Shown: piece by piece, positions 26,691 to 36,130 of the stretch | How the letters are laid out: each line of letters opens with the position of its first letter | How positions within the stretch are numbered: the first letter of the stretch is position 1 | Assembly: GCF_049847105.1 (NCBI RefSeq) | Contig: NZ_JBNCNS010000004.1 | Span: 372,001 to 436,000, forward strand | Direction: 5' to 3' | Length of the DNA stretch: 64,000 nt | DNA from: Gordonia sp049847105 | Lineage (GTDB): Bacteria > Actinomycetota > Actinomycetes > Mycobacteriales > Mycobacteriaceae | The notes under the pieces: generated by a model | Database searches by the model: none | The model's input: the letters and a program-made list of their open reading frames with translations, nothing else | What the model was told of the DNA's origin: nothing | Program-made: the position numbers and the translations under genes

Positions 26691-27308
26691 TCACCGTGTT
26701 CGGAGATGACCGAGCATGATCGCGAGTTCGGCGCGCCCACGTGCACACCGGCTCTTCACCGTGCCGGGCGCGACCCCGAGATGGTCGGCGGTGTCGGCGA
26801 CGCTGTAGCCCTCCACGTCCACGGCGATGATCGCGACCCGTTGATGCGCCGGCAGGGCGGCCAGAGCGTCCGCGACATCGAGCCGGAAGGCGAGCCGGTC
26901 GGCCGGATCGGTGCCATCGGAGAGGTCTCGGGCGTCGTCTTCCGGAAGTTCGACGGCCAGGCGGATCTGGTTCCGCCGCAACCTGTCGAAACACGCATTG
27001 ACGACGACGCGGTGGAGCCACGACCGGACCTGGGCATCACCCCGGAAGCGGCAGGCGTGACGGTGAGCGTTGAAGAGGGCGTCCTGCAGGGCGTCGGCGG
27101 CGTCGTCGGGATCGCGCGCCGTGCGCATCGCGACCGCCCACAGGTAGCTTTCGTGGCGGCGGACCAGCGCAGCGAAGGCCGAGGGATCGCCTGCGGTGTG
27201 TCCGGCGAGCAGTTCGACGTCCGAACGGTCGTCCGGAGCCGGGGATCGATGGAACCCACCGGACTCACCACCGCCGATCGCGCCTCCCGCCACGGCGCAT
27301 GTCAACAC
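26691..27308 (-). CDS. Second ECF sigma factor, SigM paralogue
   Basis: About 205 residues with the same two sigma regions as the neighbouring SigM (DPSAFAALVRRHESYLWAVAMRTARDPDDAADALQDALF and VDVEGYSVADTADHLGVAPGTVKSRCARGRAELA). The two proteins share long near-identical stretches, including SWLHR-VVNAC and DVEGYSV, showing that they are duplicates now placed tail to tail. The 3' ends are 18 bp apart. GTG 27308 is used, and the first 25 residues are not conserved in SigM. No anti-sigma gene adjoins it. Confidence 0.85.
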   Translation of the reverse strand: MLTCAVAGGAIGGGESGGFHRSPAPDDRSDVELLAGHTAGDPSAFAALVRRHESYLWAVAMRTARDPDDAADALQDALFNAHRHACRFRGDAQVRSWLHRVVVNACFDRLRRNQIRLAVELPEDDARDLSDGTDPADRLAFRLDVADALAALPAHQRVAIIAVDVEGYSVADTADHLGVAPGTVKSRCARGRAELAIMLGHLRTR

Positions 27309-27476
27309 GCTCTTACCCCTCGCATACCGCTGAAGGGGCCGACCCGGGTTGGGTGGTCCGCTTCAGGCTTTGTGTGCGACCGGGCTCGGACATCCAGAGC
27401 TCCGGGAACTTCCACCTCGAGAGGCGCGCGTTTGTGTCGCTGATGCTAGCAGTCGAGGAGGTACCGATCCCACCGC

Positions 27477-28502
27477 TCAGTCGGTGGTGGCCGGTGCGAA
27501 ACGACCGACGAGCAACTGATTGCCCACCGCGCCCGGGTAACGCCTGAGCCGGAACCGCACCTGCGCCCACGCGCCGCCCGGCGCGAGCAATCGCACCGGC
27601 GTGGGCACCTCGTAGTCGTCGAGTTCGTTCTGCAAGGCCTCCCGAGCGCGCAGGAATTCCGCGCAGTCGTCGGGATGAATGAGATTGCCGGGCAGATCCG
27701 GATGGTGGTCCACCGCGGATTTCGCGACATAACTCGGCCGGCCCGAGAGCCAGTAGATGAGGAATGGCACCACATCCTCGGGATCTGCCGGATTGGTCCG
27801 GAATGCGACCAGGACCGCCGGCCGTACATCACCATCCCGGTCGAGATCGACGAGACGGAGGGCGGTGAGCGGATCGACGCGGATCGGTTCGGTGTCGGTG
27901 ACGTCGTGGAACAGTCCCCGCACCTCGTCCGCGTCGGGACCGACACCGCTGCGCGCGAGACCACGCCAGGTCATCAGGTGACTGTCGTCGTGCAATACGG
28001 TGAGCGGGCCCTGGAACGTGGTGCGCGTGCCGTTGTTCGTGCACAGTTCGGCCAATTCGTTCAGTGCGTCGAACTGCACCACCTTGCGTAGGAACTGGCC
28101 CGGGTCGCGAGTATCACCGAACCCGTCCGGACTCTGCGACGACATCATGTACGACTCCAACGTGTGTCGTGCGATCAGCGTCTGGGGATCCCAGTTGACC
28201 GATGCGATCGCGCGCTCTGGCGACACCGGCTCGCTCGGGGTGCCCACCCAGGTCTTGACGCCATACACCTCACCCTCGTATCCGAGGACCGGCCGCAGGA
28301 CCACCCGACGGTCACCCAGTCGCCCCCCGATCACCCGATCGAGCGACCGCCGGGACCTGATGACCTCCGAGATCGGCGCGGCAATGTCGATGCCGTCCGA
28401 TCTGGTCAACGCACGGACCGACCCCCAATCGCGAAACTCGCCCTCGCGAAAGACAATCGACCTCGTCTCGACGTCGAGGCACTCGATCAGGTACCAGGTC
28501 AT
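27477..28502 (-). CDS. DUF5593/GAF-PAS-like protein
   Basis: A 341-residue soluble protein with no enzyme motif. The N-terminus (WYLIECLDVETRSIVFREGEFRDWGSV) and the layout of two alpha/beta sensory-like segments resemble mycobacterial GAF/DUF5593 proteins. The C-terminal part (about 215-335) looks PAS-like, ending in LRRYPGAVGNQLLVGRF. Such proteins are often near ECF sigma factors or P450s, but I cannot assign a ligand. It begins 3 bp after the P450 stop and is almost certainly co-transcribed with it. The family assignment is tentative. Confidence 0.55.
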   Translation of the reverse strand: MTWYLIECLDVETRSIVFREGEFRDWGSVRALTRSDGIDIAAPISEVIRSRRSLDRVIGGRLGDRRVVLRPVLGYEGEVYGVKTWVGTPSEPVSPERAIASVNWDPQTLIARHTLESYMMSSQSPDGFGDTRDPGQFLRKVVQFDALNELAELCTNNGTRTTFQGPLTVLHDDSHLMTWRGLARSGVGPDADEVRGLFHDVTDTEPIRVDPLTALRLVDLDRDGDVRPAVLVAFRTNPADPEDVVPFLIYWLSGRPSYVAKSAVDHHPDLPGNLIHPDDCAEFLRAREALQNELDDYEVPTPVRLLAPGGAWAQVRFRLRRYPGAVGNQLLVGRFAPATTD

Positions 28503-28505
28503 CGC

Positions 28506-29885
28506 TCAGATCTTTCGCGGGGTTGCAACGACCGTGAAGGGTTCGGGCCTCAGCGTGGCCCGCTCCCGCATGACGAGTTCGTCGGAATTCTCCAGCCGGA
28601 ACCGGAATCTCGACAGAAGCGATGCCAGCAACAGAGTCGTCTCGTGCATCGCGAACTGGCGTCCGATACACGATCGGGGGCCGGTACCCCAGGGGGAGAA
28701 GAACTTTCGTGAACTGGCGGTGATCCGTTCCTCAACAAACCGATCCGCGCGGAACTGGTGGGCGTCCGGGCCCCACACCCCGGTGTCGCGCTGCGCGGCC
28801 AGCGCGAGCACGAACACCCCTCGCCCGGACGGCACACGGTAGCCACCCAACTCCTGGTCGGTGCGCGCGACCCGGAAGAAGCCCGGGGCCGGCGGCCACA
28901 ATCGCAGACATTCGTTGAGGTAGGCGCGGATCTGTCGGGACTTGACGACCCCCTCGTAGGTCAGCGGGGCCGGGTCGAGCTCCGTCGAGGCGATCCGGTC
29001 GCCCGAAACCGGTTCGGCCGCCAGGTGATACAGCGCCACTTCCATCAGCGCAGCGGTCGTCTCGTGCCCTGCGGCCAGGAATGTCAGCACCTGGTCGGTG
29101 ACGTTCTGTAGTGGCAGTCGATCACCCGTATCGGGATCCTCGGCCTCGAGCATGAGGCCCAAGAGGTCGGCATGTCCGTAATCGCCCGACTGCAAACGGG
29201 TTTCGATGATCCCTTCGACGAAAGTCCGACAGACCGCGATGTCTGCATTACGGCCCCGCGCACCGAGCAACTCACGAACCGTTCCCACCAGCGGCACGTC
29301 GTTGGTCGATTCACTGGCCCAGACCAGCACGCGCCCAAGGGAAGCCAAGAACTGCTCGGTTCCCTCCGCGGCACCGTCACGATGGCCGAGCAGGCCCATG
29401 CGGCACGAGAACCCCGCCCGCCCGATGACTTCCAGGGTCGCCGAGGTCATGTCCTGGTGCACATCGACCACCGGCGACATCGCCCATTTCGCGGCCAGGT
29501 CGTCGGCGACGCTCGCCATCGCGTCGTGATAGATCCGCATCGCCGACTGCGAGAACCCCGGAGTGAGGATTCGACGCGCCTGCCCCCACAGCGGGTCCTT
29601 CGACCGCGCCGTGAACAGGCCCGCTCCGGCGAGTTCGCGCAACTGAGCGAGCGGTCCGACGAGTGCGCGACCCCAGGAACGCTCGTCCAGTGTCTGATTC
29701 GCCAGATCTGCTCCACCCACCACCACCAGACGGTTCCCGAGCAACTCACGCTGGAACACGGGGCCGAGCCGGAGGGCCAACTCCGCCTCGTGCTGGGTGG
29801 GCCGGCGCCGATCTGCTGATCGGACGTCTCCGAGGATGGGGATGCGACCCGGCGGATGTGGCAAAGCACTCAGTGGCTTGCTCAC
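28506..29885 (-). CDS. Cytochrome P450
   Basis: About 459 residues. The proline-rich N-terminus LPHPPGRIPILGDV is followed by the I-helix oxygen motif LAAGHETTAALM, the K-helix ECLRLWPPAPGFFR (ExxR) and the heme loop FSPWGTGPRSCIGRQFA with its cysteine ligand. The style resembles CYP102/CYP110-like fatty-acid or lipid hydroxylases, as a stand-alone heme domain without a reductase. GTG 29885 gives a normal P450 start with GAGAGG upstream; the frame is open to 29945. It forms a two-gene unit with the GAF-like gene and lies inside the insert that splits sigM from its anti-sigma gene. Confidence 0.88.
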   Translation of the reverse strand: MSKPLSALPHPPGRIPILGDVRSADRRRPTQHEAELALRLGPVFQRELLGNRLVVVGGADLANQTLDERSWGRALVGPLAQLRELAGAGLFTARSKDPLWGQARRILTPGFSQSAMRIYHDAMASVADDLAAKWAMSPVVDVHQDMTSATLEVIGRAGFSCRMGLLGHRDGAAEGTEQFLASLGRVLVWASESTNDVPLVGTVRELLGARGRNADIAVCRTFVEGIIETRLQSGDYGHADLLGLMLEAEDPDTGDRLPLQNVTDQVLTFLAAGHETTAALMEVALYHLAAEPVSGDRIASTELDPAPLTYEGVVKSRQIRAYLNECLRLWPPAPGFFRVARTDQELGGYRVPSGRGVFVLALAAQRDTGVWGPDAHQFRADRFVEERITASSRKFFSPWGTGPRSCIGRQFAMHETTLLLASLLSRFRFRLENSDELVMRERATLRPEPFTVVATPRKI

Positions 29886-30141
29886 GATGTACTGCCTCTC
29901 GACGATCGGATGGTTGGCCAACGAGCGCGGGGACCGCGCTGTCACAGCATGTTGCCAGTACCGAGGTGGCGACCCCGCGCCGCTGCCACCTGCTTCCGGA
30001 TCCGATGGAACCGGACCGCGGACCGGTGCGTCTTAAACCTGACGATCACGATCACAGGCACGACCAGATACCAGTCGGACGCCGCGCTCGGTCCACCCAC
30101 GGTGGATCAGGTCCGGGGGAGAGAAGTGGGAGAGTGGAGCG

Positions 30142-30897
30142 ATGATCCCGCCGGGAGCAGCAGACGACTCTGACAGCACGGCGTCGCGCTACCCGCAACC
30201 GCCTTACTCGACCGATCTCCTCGCAGACCTACACGCCGATGTCCTCCCGCCTGACGTCGCCGAGTACATGAGATCGCGCATCACTGACGACCCTGATGCC
30301 CGAGCGGTTCTCGACGCCCTCGACCGCACGACCGCGCAACTACGCGGCGCGGCCGTGCCATCGGTTCCCGTGCCTGCCGAGGTGGCGTCCAGGACGCGAC
30401 AGACACTCGACGAGATAGGCGCGGAGGCCTCCGCCACCGGCGGCACCGTCGTCGGTATCGCGGAACGCCGGCGGCGAAAGGTGCCCGCCCGTTGGTTGGC
30501 GGCCGGTGGGGTCGCCGCCGCGATCGTCGCGGTCCTCGCAATCACCGTCGGAGTGCTGCGGTCACCGGCATCCGACCCACCGATGCAGGCAGAGCCGTCC
30601 GGGCACACGACCACCGACCTCCAACCCGGTGATCATGCCGCGTTGCTGTCCGTATTGGGGAAGAAGGACTTCGCGCCGTTCGGATCGCAGGAGGCGCTGC
30701 GCCGCTGTACCGGCGCCAACGGGGTCGCGGCCGATACCGTGGTCCTCGGAACCGGAGCGGTCACCGTACGCGGACACCAGAGTGTGGTGATCCTGCTGTC
30801 CACCGGCACCGCCGGCCGCTTCGACGTCTTGGTCGTGGCACCCGACTGCACCACCGGGAATCCCGCTCGCATCAGCCGGACCGTGATCGGCGGCTGA
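30142..30897 (+). CDS. rsmA: Anti-sigma-M factor (Rv3912-like)
   Basis: The 251-residue protein has an N-terminal cytoplasmic helical part (LHADVLPPDVAEYMRSRITDDPDARAVLDALDRTTAQL) like other sigma-binding domains, one membrane helix (WLAAGGVAAAIVAVLAITVGV, about 113-133) and an extracytoplasmic C-terminal domain with two cysteines. This is the Rv3912 topology, a membrane anchor that holds SigM. The start at 30142 is ATG. It is followed by trxB as in mycobacteria. Here it is separated from sigM by 3.4 kb of minus-strand genes, so it must have its own promoter or lie at the end of a very long transcript. The symbol follows mycobacterial use and is not the 16S methyltransferase. Confidence 0.8.
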   Translation: MIPPGAADDSDSTASRYPQPPYSTDLLADLHADVLPPDVAEYMRSRITDDPDARAVLDALDRTTAQLRGAAVPSVPVPAEVASRTRQTLDEIGAEASATGGTVVGIAERRRRKVPARWLAAGGVAAAIVAVLAITVGVLRSPASDPPMQAEPSGHTTTDLQPGDHAALLSVLGKKDFAPFGSQEALRRCTGANGVAADTVVLGTGAVTVRGHQSVVILLSTGTAGRFDVLVVAPDCTTGNPARISRTVIGG

Positions 30898-31051
30898 CGC
30901 CGCGCCGGACAGTCACGCCGGCCCGACCTCATGTGATCGACCACGCATGCCTCCCGCCGCCGGGAACATCTGCCCTTACCCTGATGTTGAGACAGCCGAG
31001 ACAACAGGTGCGGCTTCGAAACGCAACGCGCCAGTCGAGCACGGAGGACGG

Positions 31052-32056
31052 ATGACCCAGCCAGACAGCCAGCAGATCCACGACCTGATCATCATCGGAT
31101 CAGGCCCCGCCGGCTACACCGCCGCGATCTACGCGGCTCGCGCCGAGCTCGCGCCGATCGTTTTCGAGGGCACGCAGTTCGGTGGCGCCCTGATGACCAC
31201 CACCGAGGTGGAGAACTTCCCCGGTTTCCAGGGCGGCATCCAGGGCCCGCAGCTCATGGACGAGATGCGGGAACAGGCGATCCGTTTCGGCGCCGACCTG
31301 CGCATGGAAGATGTGGACACCGTGCGCCTCCAGGGACCGGTCAAGGAGGTCGAGGTCGGGGGCGAGGTGTTCCGCGCTCGTGCGGTCATCCTGGCCATGG
31401 GTGCCGCGGCGCGCTACCTCGGGGTCGAGAACGAGCAGACCCTGCTGGGACGCGGTGTATCCGCATGTGCGACCTGCGACGGTTTCTTCTTCAAGGATCA
31501 GGACATCGCCGTGATCGGCGGCGGTGACTCCGCGATGGAAGAGGCGACGTTCCTGACCAAGTTCGCGCGCAGCGTCACCCTCGTTCATCGACGTGACGAG
31601 TTCCGTGCGTCCAAGATCATGCTCGAACGCGCCCGGGCCAACGAGAAGATCCGGTTCGTCACCAACTCGGCCGTGACCTCCGTCCTCGGCGACAACTCCG
31701 TCACCGGGCTCGGGCTCACCGACACCACGAGCGGCGAGACCAGCACAGTTGACGTCACCGGCATGTTCGTCGCGATCGGGCACGATCCGCGCAGTGAACT
31801 GGTCCGCGGCCAGATCGACCTGGACCCGGAAGGGTACGTGCAGGTCGCCGGCCGGACCACCTACACATCGCTACCGGGCGTGTTCGCCTGCGGCGACCTC
31901 GTCGACCACACCTATCGCCAGGCCGTCACGGCGGCCGGCAGCGGCTGTTCGGCGGCGATCGACGCGGAGCGCTGGCTCGCCGAACAGGGCGACGTCGACA
32001 TCGACGCCGGACTCGAGGGCGAGTTCGTGGTCGTCGACGCGCCCGCGACCGCCTGA
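31052..32056 (+). CDS. trxB: Thioredoxin reductase
   Basis: A 334-residue NADPH-dependent flavoprotein: FAD motif IIGSGPAGYTAAIYAAR at about 13-29, redox-active CATCDG near residue 141 and NADP motif IGGGDSAMEEA. The late GVFACGDLVDHTYRQAV binds the flavin. It reduces thioredoxin, encoded 46 bp downstream. ATG 31052 is preceded by GGAGG; a longer frame to 30947 is not conserved. This is the Rv3913 position. Confidence 0.95.
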   Translation: MTQPDSQQIHDLIIIGSGPAGYTAAIYAARAELAPIVFEGTQFGGALMTTTEVENFPGFQGGIQGPQLMDEMREQAIRFGADLRMEDVDTVRLQGPVKEVEVGGEVFRARAVILAMGAAARYLGVENEQTLLGRGVSACATCDGFFFKDQDIAVIGGGDSAMEEATFLTKFARSVTLVHRRDEFRASKIMLERARANEKIRFVTNSAVTSVLGDNSVTGLGLTDTTSGETSTVDVTGMFVAIGHDPRSELVRGQIDLDPEGYVQVAGRTTYTSLPGVFACGDLVDHTYRQAVTAAGSGCSAAIDAERWLAEQGDVDIDAGLEGEFVVVDAPATA

Positions 32057-32102
32057 CACACCACCCGTCACACCTACTTCTGACGTCCATAAGGAGGACA
32101 CC

Positions 32103-32441
32103 ATGGGAGCAAACACCGTCGCCGTCACCGACGCGACCTTCAAGGACGAGGTACTCGGCGCCGACAAGCCGGTACTCGTCGACTTCTGGGCGACCTGGTG
32201 CGGCCCGTGCAAGATGGTGGCACCCGTACTCGAGGAGATCGCCCGCGACCACGGCGACAAGCTGACCGTCGCGAAGCTCGACGTCGACGCCAACCCTGGG
32301 GTCGCCCGCGATTTCCAGATCATGTCGATTCCGACCATGATCCTGTTCGAAGATGGCAAGGCCACCAAGACGATCGTCGGCGCCAAGGGCAAGGCTGCCC
32401 TCCTGCGTGAGCTCGACGGAGTCGTCGGCTCGCCTGCATGA
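32103..32441 (+). CDS. trxA: Thioredoxin
   Basis: The 112-residue protein has the active site WCGPC in the segment LVDFWATWCGPCKMVAPVLEE and the conserved cis-proline loop SIPTMILF. ATG 32103 has an excellent AAGGAGG site. It is reduced by the product of trxB and serves as a general disulfide reductant. A strong hairpin follows the gene, suggesting that the trxB-trxA transcript ends there. Confidence 0.97.
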   Translation: MGANTVAVTDATFKDEVLGADKPVLVDFWATWCGPCKMVAPVLEEIARDHGDKLTVAKLDVDANPGVARDFQIMSIPTMILFEDGKATKTIVGAKGKAALLRELDGVVGSPA

Positions 32442-32498
32442 TCAACTGACCTGCGGTTACCCCGGCACCGGACGAAGGTGCGGGGCCGCAGGAGCCCG

Positions 32499-32526
32499 AT
32501 GATGGCGCCCCTGGTGGCGCCATCAT
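32499..32526 (+). terminator. Terminator-like hairpin after trxA
   Basis: An 11-bp perfect stem (ATGATGGCGCC pairing with GGCGCCATCAT) with a 6-base loop lies 57 bp after the trxA stop. The T tract after it is very short, as is usual for actinobacterial terminators. Confidence 0.7.
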
Positions 32527-32649
32527 TTGGTCGTGCCGTCGCGACCTGAAAGAATGCTCGGTGTTTGGCGGCGGTGTGCGGTGAGCACCGATCTGGGGGA
32601 CGCTGACACCCATACCCATCCACCGCGCTGCCTGGACGAGGAGTTGCTG

Positions 32650-33828
32650 ATGCCGTTGTTCCGACTCGGGGATCATGGCTCGGCTGTCGCCGAGATCCGG
32701 AATATCCTCGTCGGACTCAGACTGCTGACGTCGAGTCCCGCGCCTGAGAGCATGTCCGGCACAATCAGTGGCTGGACACCTCCAGAGGCGATCTTCGACG
32801 ACGCGTGTGATCGTGCCGTCCGTGCGTTCCAACAGGAGCGCGGACTGATCGTCGACGGCATCGTCGGACCGGCCACCTACCGCGCACTGCGCGAGGCCTC
32901 GTATCAGCTCGGTACCCGCGTACTGCTCTACCGTCTGTCCGCACCGATGGTCGGCGACGACGTCGCGACTCTGCAGGGGCGCCTCCAGAATCTCGGCTAT
33001 TACACCGGCCTGGTGGATGGCACCTTCGGTGAGACCACCCACAACTCGGTGTGCCTGTATCAAAGCGAGTACGGCCTCTCGTCCGACGGAATCTGCGGGC
33101 CGGCGACGCTACGTTCGCTCGAGCGGCTCGGCACCCGCGTGACCGGCGGGTCGCCGCACGCCATTCGCGAGGAGGAGCAGGTCCGCCGATCCGGCCCGCA
33201 ACTCTCCGGCAAGCGAATCCTCATCGACCCGGGTTCCGGTGGGCTGCATGATCTCTCGTCCGGCGTCACCGCCGAACTCGAGTCTGCGGTGCTGTGGGAT
33301 CTCGGTTCCCGGCTGGAGGGGCGCATGGCCGCGGCCGGAATGGAGACCTTCCTCTCCCACGACGGGCGAGGCCGTCCCGGCGACGATGAGCGCGCCCGGG
33401 TCGCCAACCTCGTCGACGCCGATCTGATGATCTCGCTGCGCTGCGGTCATTACCCCAACGACCGCGCACATGGTGTGGCGTCGTTCCACTTCGGCAACTC
33501 ACACGGGTCGTTCTCGACCATCGGCCGCAACCTCGCGGGCTTCATCCAACGCGAAATCGCCGCGCGCACCAGCCTCACCGACTGCCGGACGCACGAGCGG
33601 ACCTGGGATGTGCTGCGGCTCACCAGGATGCCGGTGGCGCTGATCGACATCGGCTACATCACGAACCAGAACGACGCGGAGCTCCTCAACGACCCCAAGG
33701 CCCGCGACGTCATTGCCGAAGCCATCCTCGTGGCCGTGAAACGGCTGTATCTCCTCGGCGAGAACGATCGCCCGACAGGTACCTACACTTTCGCGGAACT
33801 TCTTGCGGCGGAGCGCCTTTCCAGCTGA
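32650..33828 (+). CDS. cwlM: CwlM, regulator of peptidoglycan synthesis (pseudo-amidase)
   Basis: A 392-residue homologue of M. tuberculosis CwlM (Rv3915). Two peptidoglycan-binding-1 repeats (about 8-75 and 95-165) precede an amidase_3 fold starting at about 183 (LSGKRILIDPG). The zinc-ligand histidine of the usual DPGHGG is missing: here the motif is DPGSGG. This fits a non-enzymatic role: phosphorylated CwlM activates MurA in mycobacteria. The C-terminal TGTYTFAELLA, equivalent to the phosphorylated threonine region, is conserved. ATG 32650 (MPLFRLG) is the start; the open frame upstream is not conserved. Confidence 0.9.
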   Translation: MPLFRLGDHGSAVAEIRNILVGLRLLTSSPAPESMSGTISGWTPPEAIFDDACDRAVRAFQQERGLIVDGIVGPATYRALREASYQLGTRVLLYRLSAPMVGDDVATLQGRLQNLGYYTGLVDGTFGETTHNSVCLYQSEYGLSSDGICGPATLRSLERLGTRVTGGSPHAIREEEQVRRSGPQLSGKRILIDPGSGGLHDLSSGVTAELESAVLWDLGSRLEGRMAAAGMETFLSHDGRGRPGDDERARVANLVDADLMISLRCGHYPNDRAHGVASFHFGNSHGSFSTIGRNLAGFIQREIAARTSLTDCRTHERTWDVLRLTRMPVALIDIGYITNQNDAELLNDPKARDVIAEAILVAVKRLYLLGENDRPTGTYTFAELLAAERLSS

Positions 33829-33880
33829 CCCTCGCCAGCTGGCCCTCACCACCTGTCGACGTCCGGCTGACCCCGACGGC

Positions 33881-33910
33881 CGACGTCAGCGCTGTCGACG
33901 TCAGCGCTGT
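33881..33910. repeat. 15-bp tandem duplication
   Basis: CGACGTCAGCGCTGT is repeated twice head to tail, overlapping the last codons of the minus-strand gene that ends at 33901. It is probably a small slippage duplication. Confidence 0.85.
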
Positions 33911-34743
33911 CGATGGCCGACCGGCACCGATGCCGGCCGCTCCTCGCGCCCGGCAAGATCCATCGCGGCCATCACCACCAGCTTCTCGAGGGCGTGCTCC
34001 ACCTCGTGTTTCCAGCCCAACCCTTCGTCGAGTTCGAGGCGGAAGCGCGGAAACCGCGGATGCGATGCCACCAGATCGAATCCGGAGTCCTTCAGGAAGT
34101 CCGCATCGATGATGCATTCCGTGCAGAGGTTCGCCTGCGGACTGTCGTGCATCGCGCGGGTGATCTCCACGATCGTCTCATCCGCCCAGACCTGCATCTC
34201 ACTCGATATGGATTCCAGAGCACCGAGCTCCGCCACCTCGTCGTGTTCGGATGGAGGCTGGCTCAGCCCGGAGGTGTCAGCGAATTCCGCCGGCGTGCGA
34301 ACGATGCCGAATGCCTCCACAGCCCGCACACCACGACGGACCAGATTGGTCACGACGCTGTCGAGAAGAATGGGAGCCGCTTCTTCGAATCCGGGTTCGG
34401 TACGAATGGAAGTCAGGAGCACCGCGTCGGCGCTCACCGGAGAAGTGGGGAAGTGGCCCGACCGCGGGACACGTCCGGGTGGCGCGTAGAACGCGGTGCC
34501 CACGTAATGACCCGTCTGTCCGTCAATCGCCACCTGACCGCAGGTGCCCCACTCCAGGAGCACGCCGGAGATCCACGCTTCCTTGTCGAACTCACTCTCG
34601 AATGATGACCCGAACTTGCCGAAGATCTCGTTCTCGGTGGCCCGCGACGACGATGGATTCACCTCCCAGAACACGCAGCGGCGGGTGTGCATCGGCAACG
34701 ACTCAAAAGATTCGAGATCGAGACGGGTGACCGCGAGATTCAT
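33901..34743 (-). CDS. Rv3916c-like conserved protein
   Basis: About 280 residues, in the position of Rv3916c between cwlM and parB. It shows a mixed alpha/beta pattern (MNLAVTRLDLESFESLPMHTRRCVFWEV at the N-terminus, then VDSVVTNLVRRGVRAVEAFG) that could be an acetyltransferase-like fold, but no clear acetyl-CoA loop is visible. M. tuberculosis Rv3916c is uncharacterised. ATG 34743 is chosen because the extra 30 residues upstream are not conserved. The gene is convergent with cwlM, and its 3' end carries a 15-bp tandem duplication. Confidence 0.7.
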   Translation of the reverse strand: MNLAVTRLDLESFESLPMHTRRCVFWEVNPSSSRATENEIFGKFGSSFESEFDKEAWISGVLLEWGTCGQVAIDGQTGHYVGTAFYAPPGRVPRSGHFPTSPVSADAVLLTSIRTEPGFEEAAPILLDSVVTNLVRRGVRAVEAFGIVRTPAEFADTSGLSQPPSEHDEVAELGALESISSEMQVWADETIVEITRAMHDSPQANLCTECIIDADFLKDSGFDLVASHPRFPRFRLELDEGLGWKHEVEHALEKLVVMAAMDLAGREERPASVPVGHRQR

Positions 34744-34884
34744 TCCGACATCTCCGCCTCGCCCACGTGTGAAAGTTCGAAAGTGTAGTGCGGCAAGAGA
34801 TTTCGTACTTTCACCGTCGTCCTCGCTGATCAATTGTCACTGTGACGTATCACCCGGGTACCCGCGTAAGGCATTTTCACACGG

Positions 34885-35988
34885 TCACGAGACCCCACGA
34901 GGGTCGACGACTCCGACGATGCGTTCGAGGTCTTCGACCGAGCCGAACTCCACCACGATTTTGCCTTTTCGCTTCCCGAGACTGACTGTAACCCTCGTGT
35001 CCAGTCGGTCCGACAGTCGCTCGGCCACGTCCTGCAGACCCGGCATCTGCATCGGTTTGCGCTTGGCAGGGGAGGACGGCGCCGACGGATCCCCGTCGCC
35101 ACGATTCGAGAGGGTCACCGCCTCCTCGGTGGCGCGGACCGACATGCCCTCTGCGACGATCCGGGCAGCCAGCGCCTCCTGGGCGTCGCTCCCGGTCTCG
35201 AGGGACAGCAGCGCCCGCGCGTGACCGGCGGACAGCACCCCCGCCGCAACCCGTCGCTGGACCGGTACGGGCAGCTTGAGCAAGCGGATCATGTTCGTGA
35301 TCAACGGTCGCGATCGTCCGAGGCGATTCGCCAGTTCCTCGTGGGTGACGCCGAACTCGTCGAGCAACTGCTGGTAGGCGGCGGCCTCTTCCAGGGGATT
35401 CAGCTGGGCGCGGTGGATGTTCTCCAGCAGCGCATCGCGCAACATATCCGCATCAGCCGTCTCACGCACGATCGCCGGCAACGCTTCGAGACCGGCTTCT
35501 TGACCGGCACGCCAGCGACGCTCACCCATCACCAGCTGGTAGAGAACCCCATCGTCGGTTGGCGCCGACAGGCGCCGCACCACGATGGGCTGCATCAGCC
35601 CGAACTCCTTGATGGAGTGCACGAGCTCCGCCAGCGCTTCCTCGTCGAACACCGTGCGTGGCTGCTGCGGGTTCGGCTGGATCTGCGCCGGCGGAATCTC
35701 ACGGTAGACCGCGCCCATGTCGTTGGTCTCCGATGCGGCGCCATCTGAGGTCTCGCCATCCGGTGCATCGCTCGTCGACGCGACGCTCTTCGACGCGACG
35801 CCGGGGGATTCCTGGCCCGGCCGATCAGATCCAACGCCTGGAGTGGTCCTTCCGATCACCACATCCGCCGCGGCCGAACCGAGGCGAGGCCCGCTCGGCT
35901 CATCGCCGTCGGGCGGGCCAGTGGGGATCAGCGCGGCCAGACCACGCCCGAGTCCGCCTCGACGCTGTGCAGTATCTCGCTGACTCAC
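34885..35988 (-). CDS. parB: Chromosome partitioning protein ParB
   Basis: A 367-residue ParB. The N-terminal box LGRGLAALIP is conserved for ParA contact. The CTP-binding/ParB-Spo0J core (about 95-190) includes ERRWRAGQEAGLEALPAIVRE and ENIHRAQLNPLEEAAAY, followed by an HTH (FGVTHEELANRLGRSRPLITNMIRLLKLP) that recognises parS. The C-terminal dimerisation segment is RKGKIVVEFGSVEDLERI. A disordered Asp/Ser/Thr linker of about 55 residues lies after the start. GTG 35988 is the start. Together with parA and the parS sites at 37.1-38.1 kb it segregates the origin. Confidence 0.96.
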   Translation of the reverse strand: MSQRDTAQRRGGLGRGLAALIPTGPPDGDEPSGPRLGSAAADVVIGRTTPGVGSDRPGQESPGVASKSVASTSDAPDGETSDGAASETNDMGAVYREIPPAQIQPNPQQPRTVFDEEALAELVHSIKEFGLMQPIVVRRLSAPTDDGVLYQLVMGERRWRAGQEAGLEALPAIVRETADADMLRDALLENIHRAQLNPLEEAAAYQQLLDEFGVTHEELANRLGRSRPLITNMIRLLKLPVPVQRRVAAGVLSAGHARALLSLETGSDAQEALAARIVAEGMSVRATEEAVTLSNRGDGDPSAPSSPAKRKPMQMPGLQDVAERLSDRLDTRVTVSLGKRKGKIVVEFGSVEDLERIVGVVDPRGVS

Positions 35989-36130
35989 TGCTGTCCTCTC
36001 GCTGGGTGAACCGGGAGCATCGGCGAATGCCGTCGCACTACGCCTTCGAATCCTATCCGTACCGACCGACTGTGATCCGAATGCCGGGAACTAGCCAAAC
36101 AGAGTGCGTTCGCCGAGGTGACAGCGCTCA

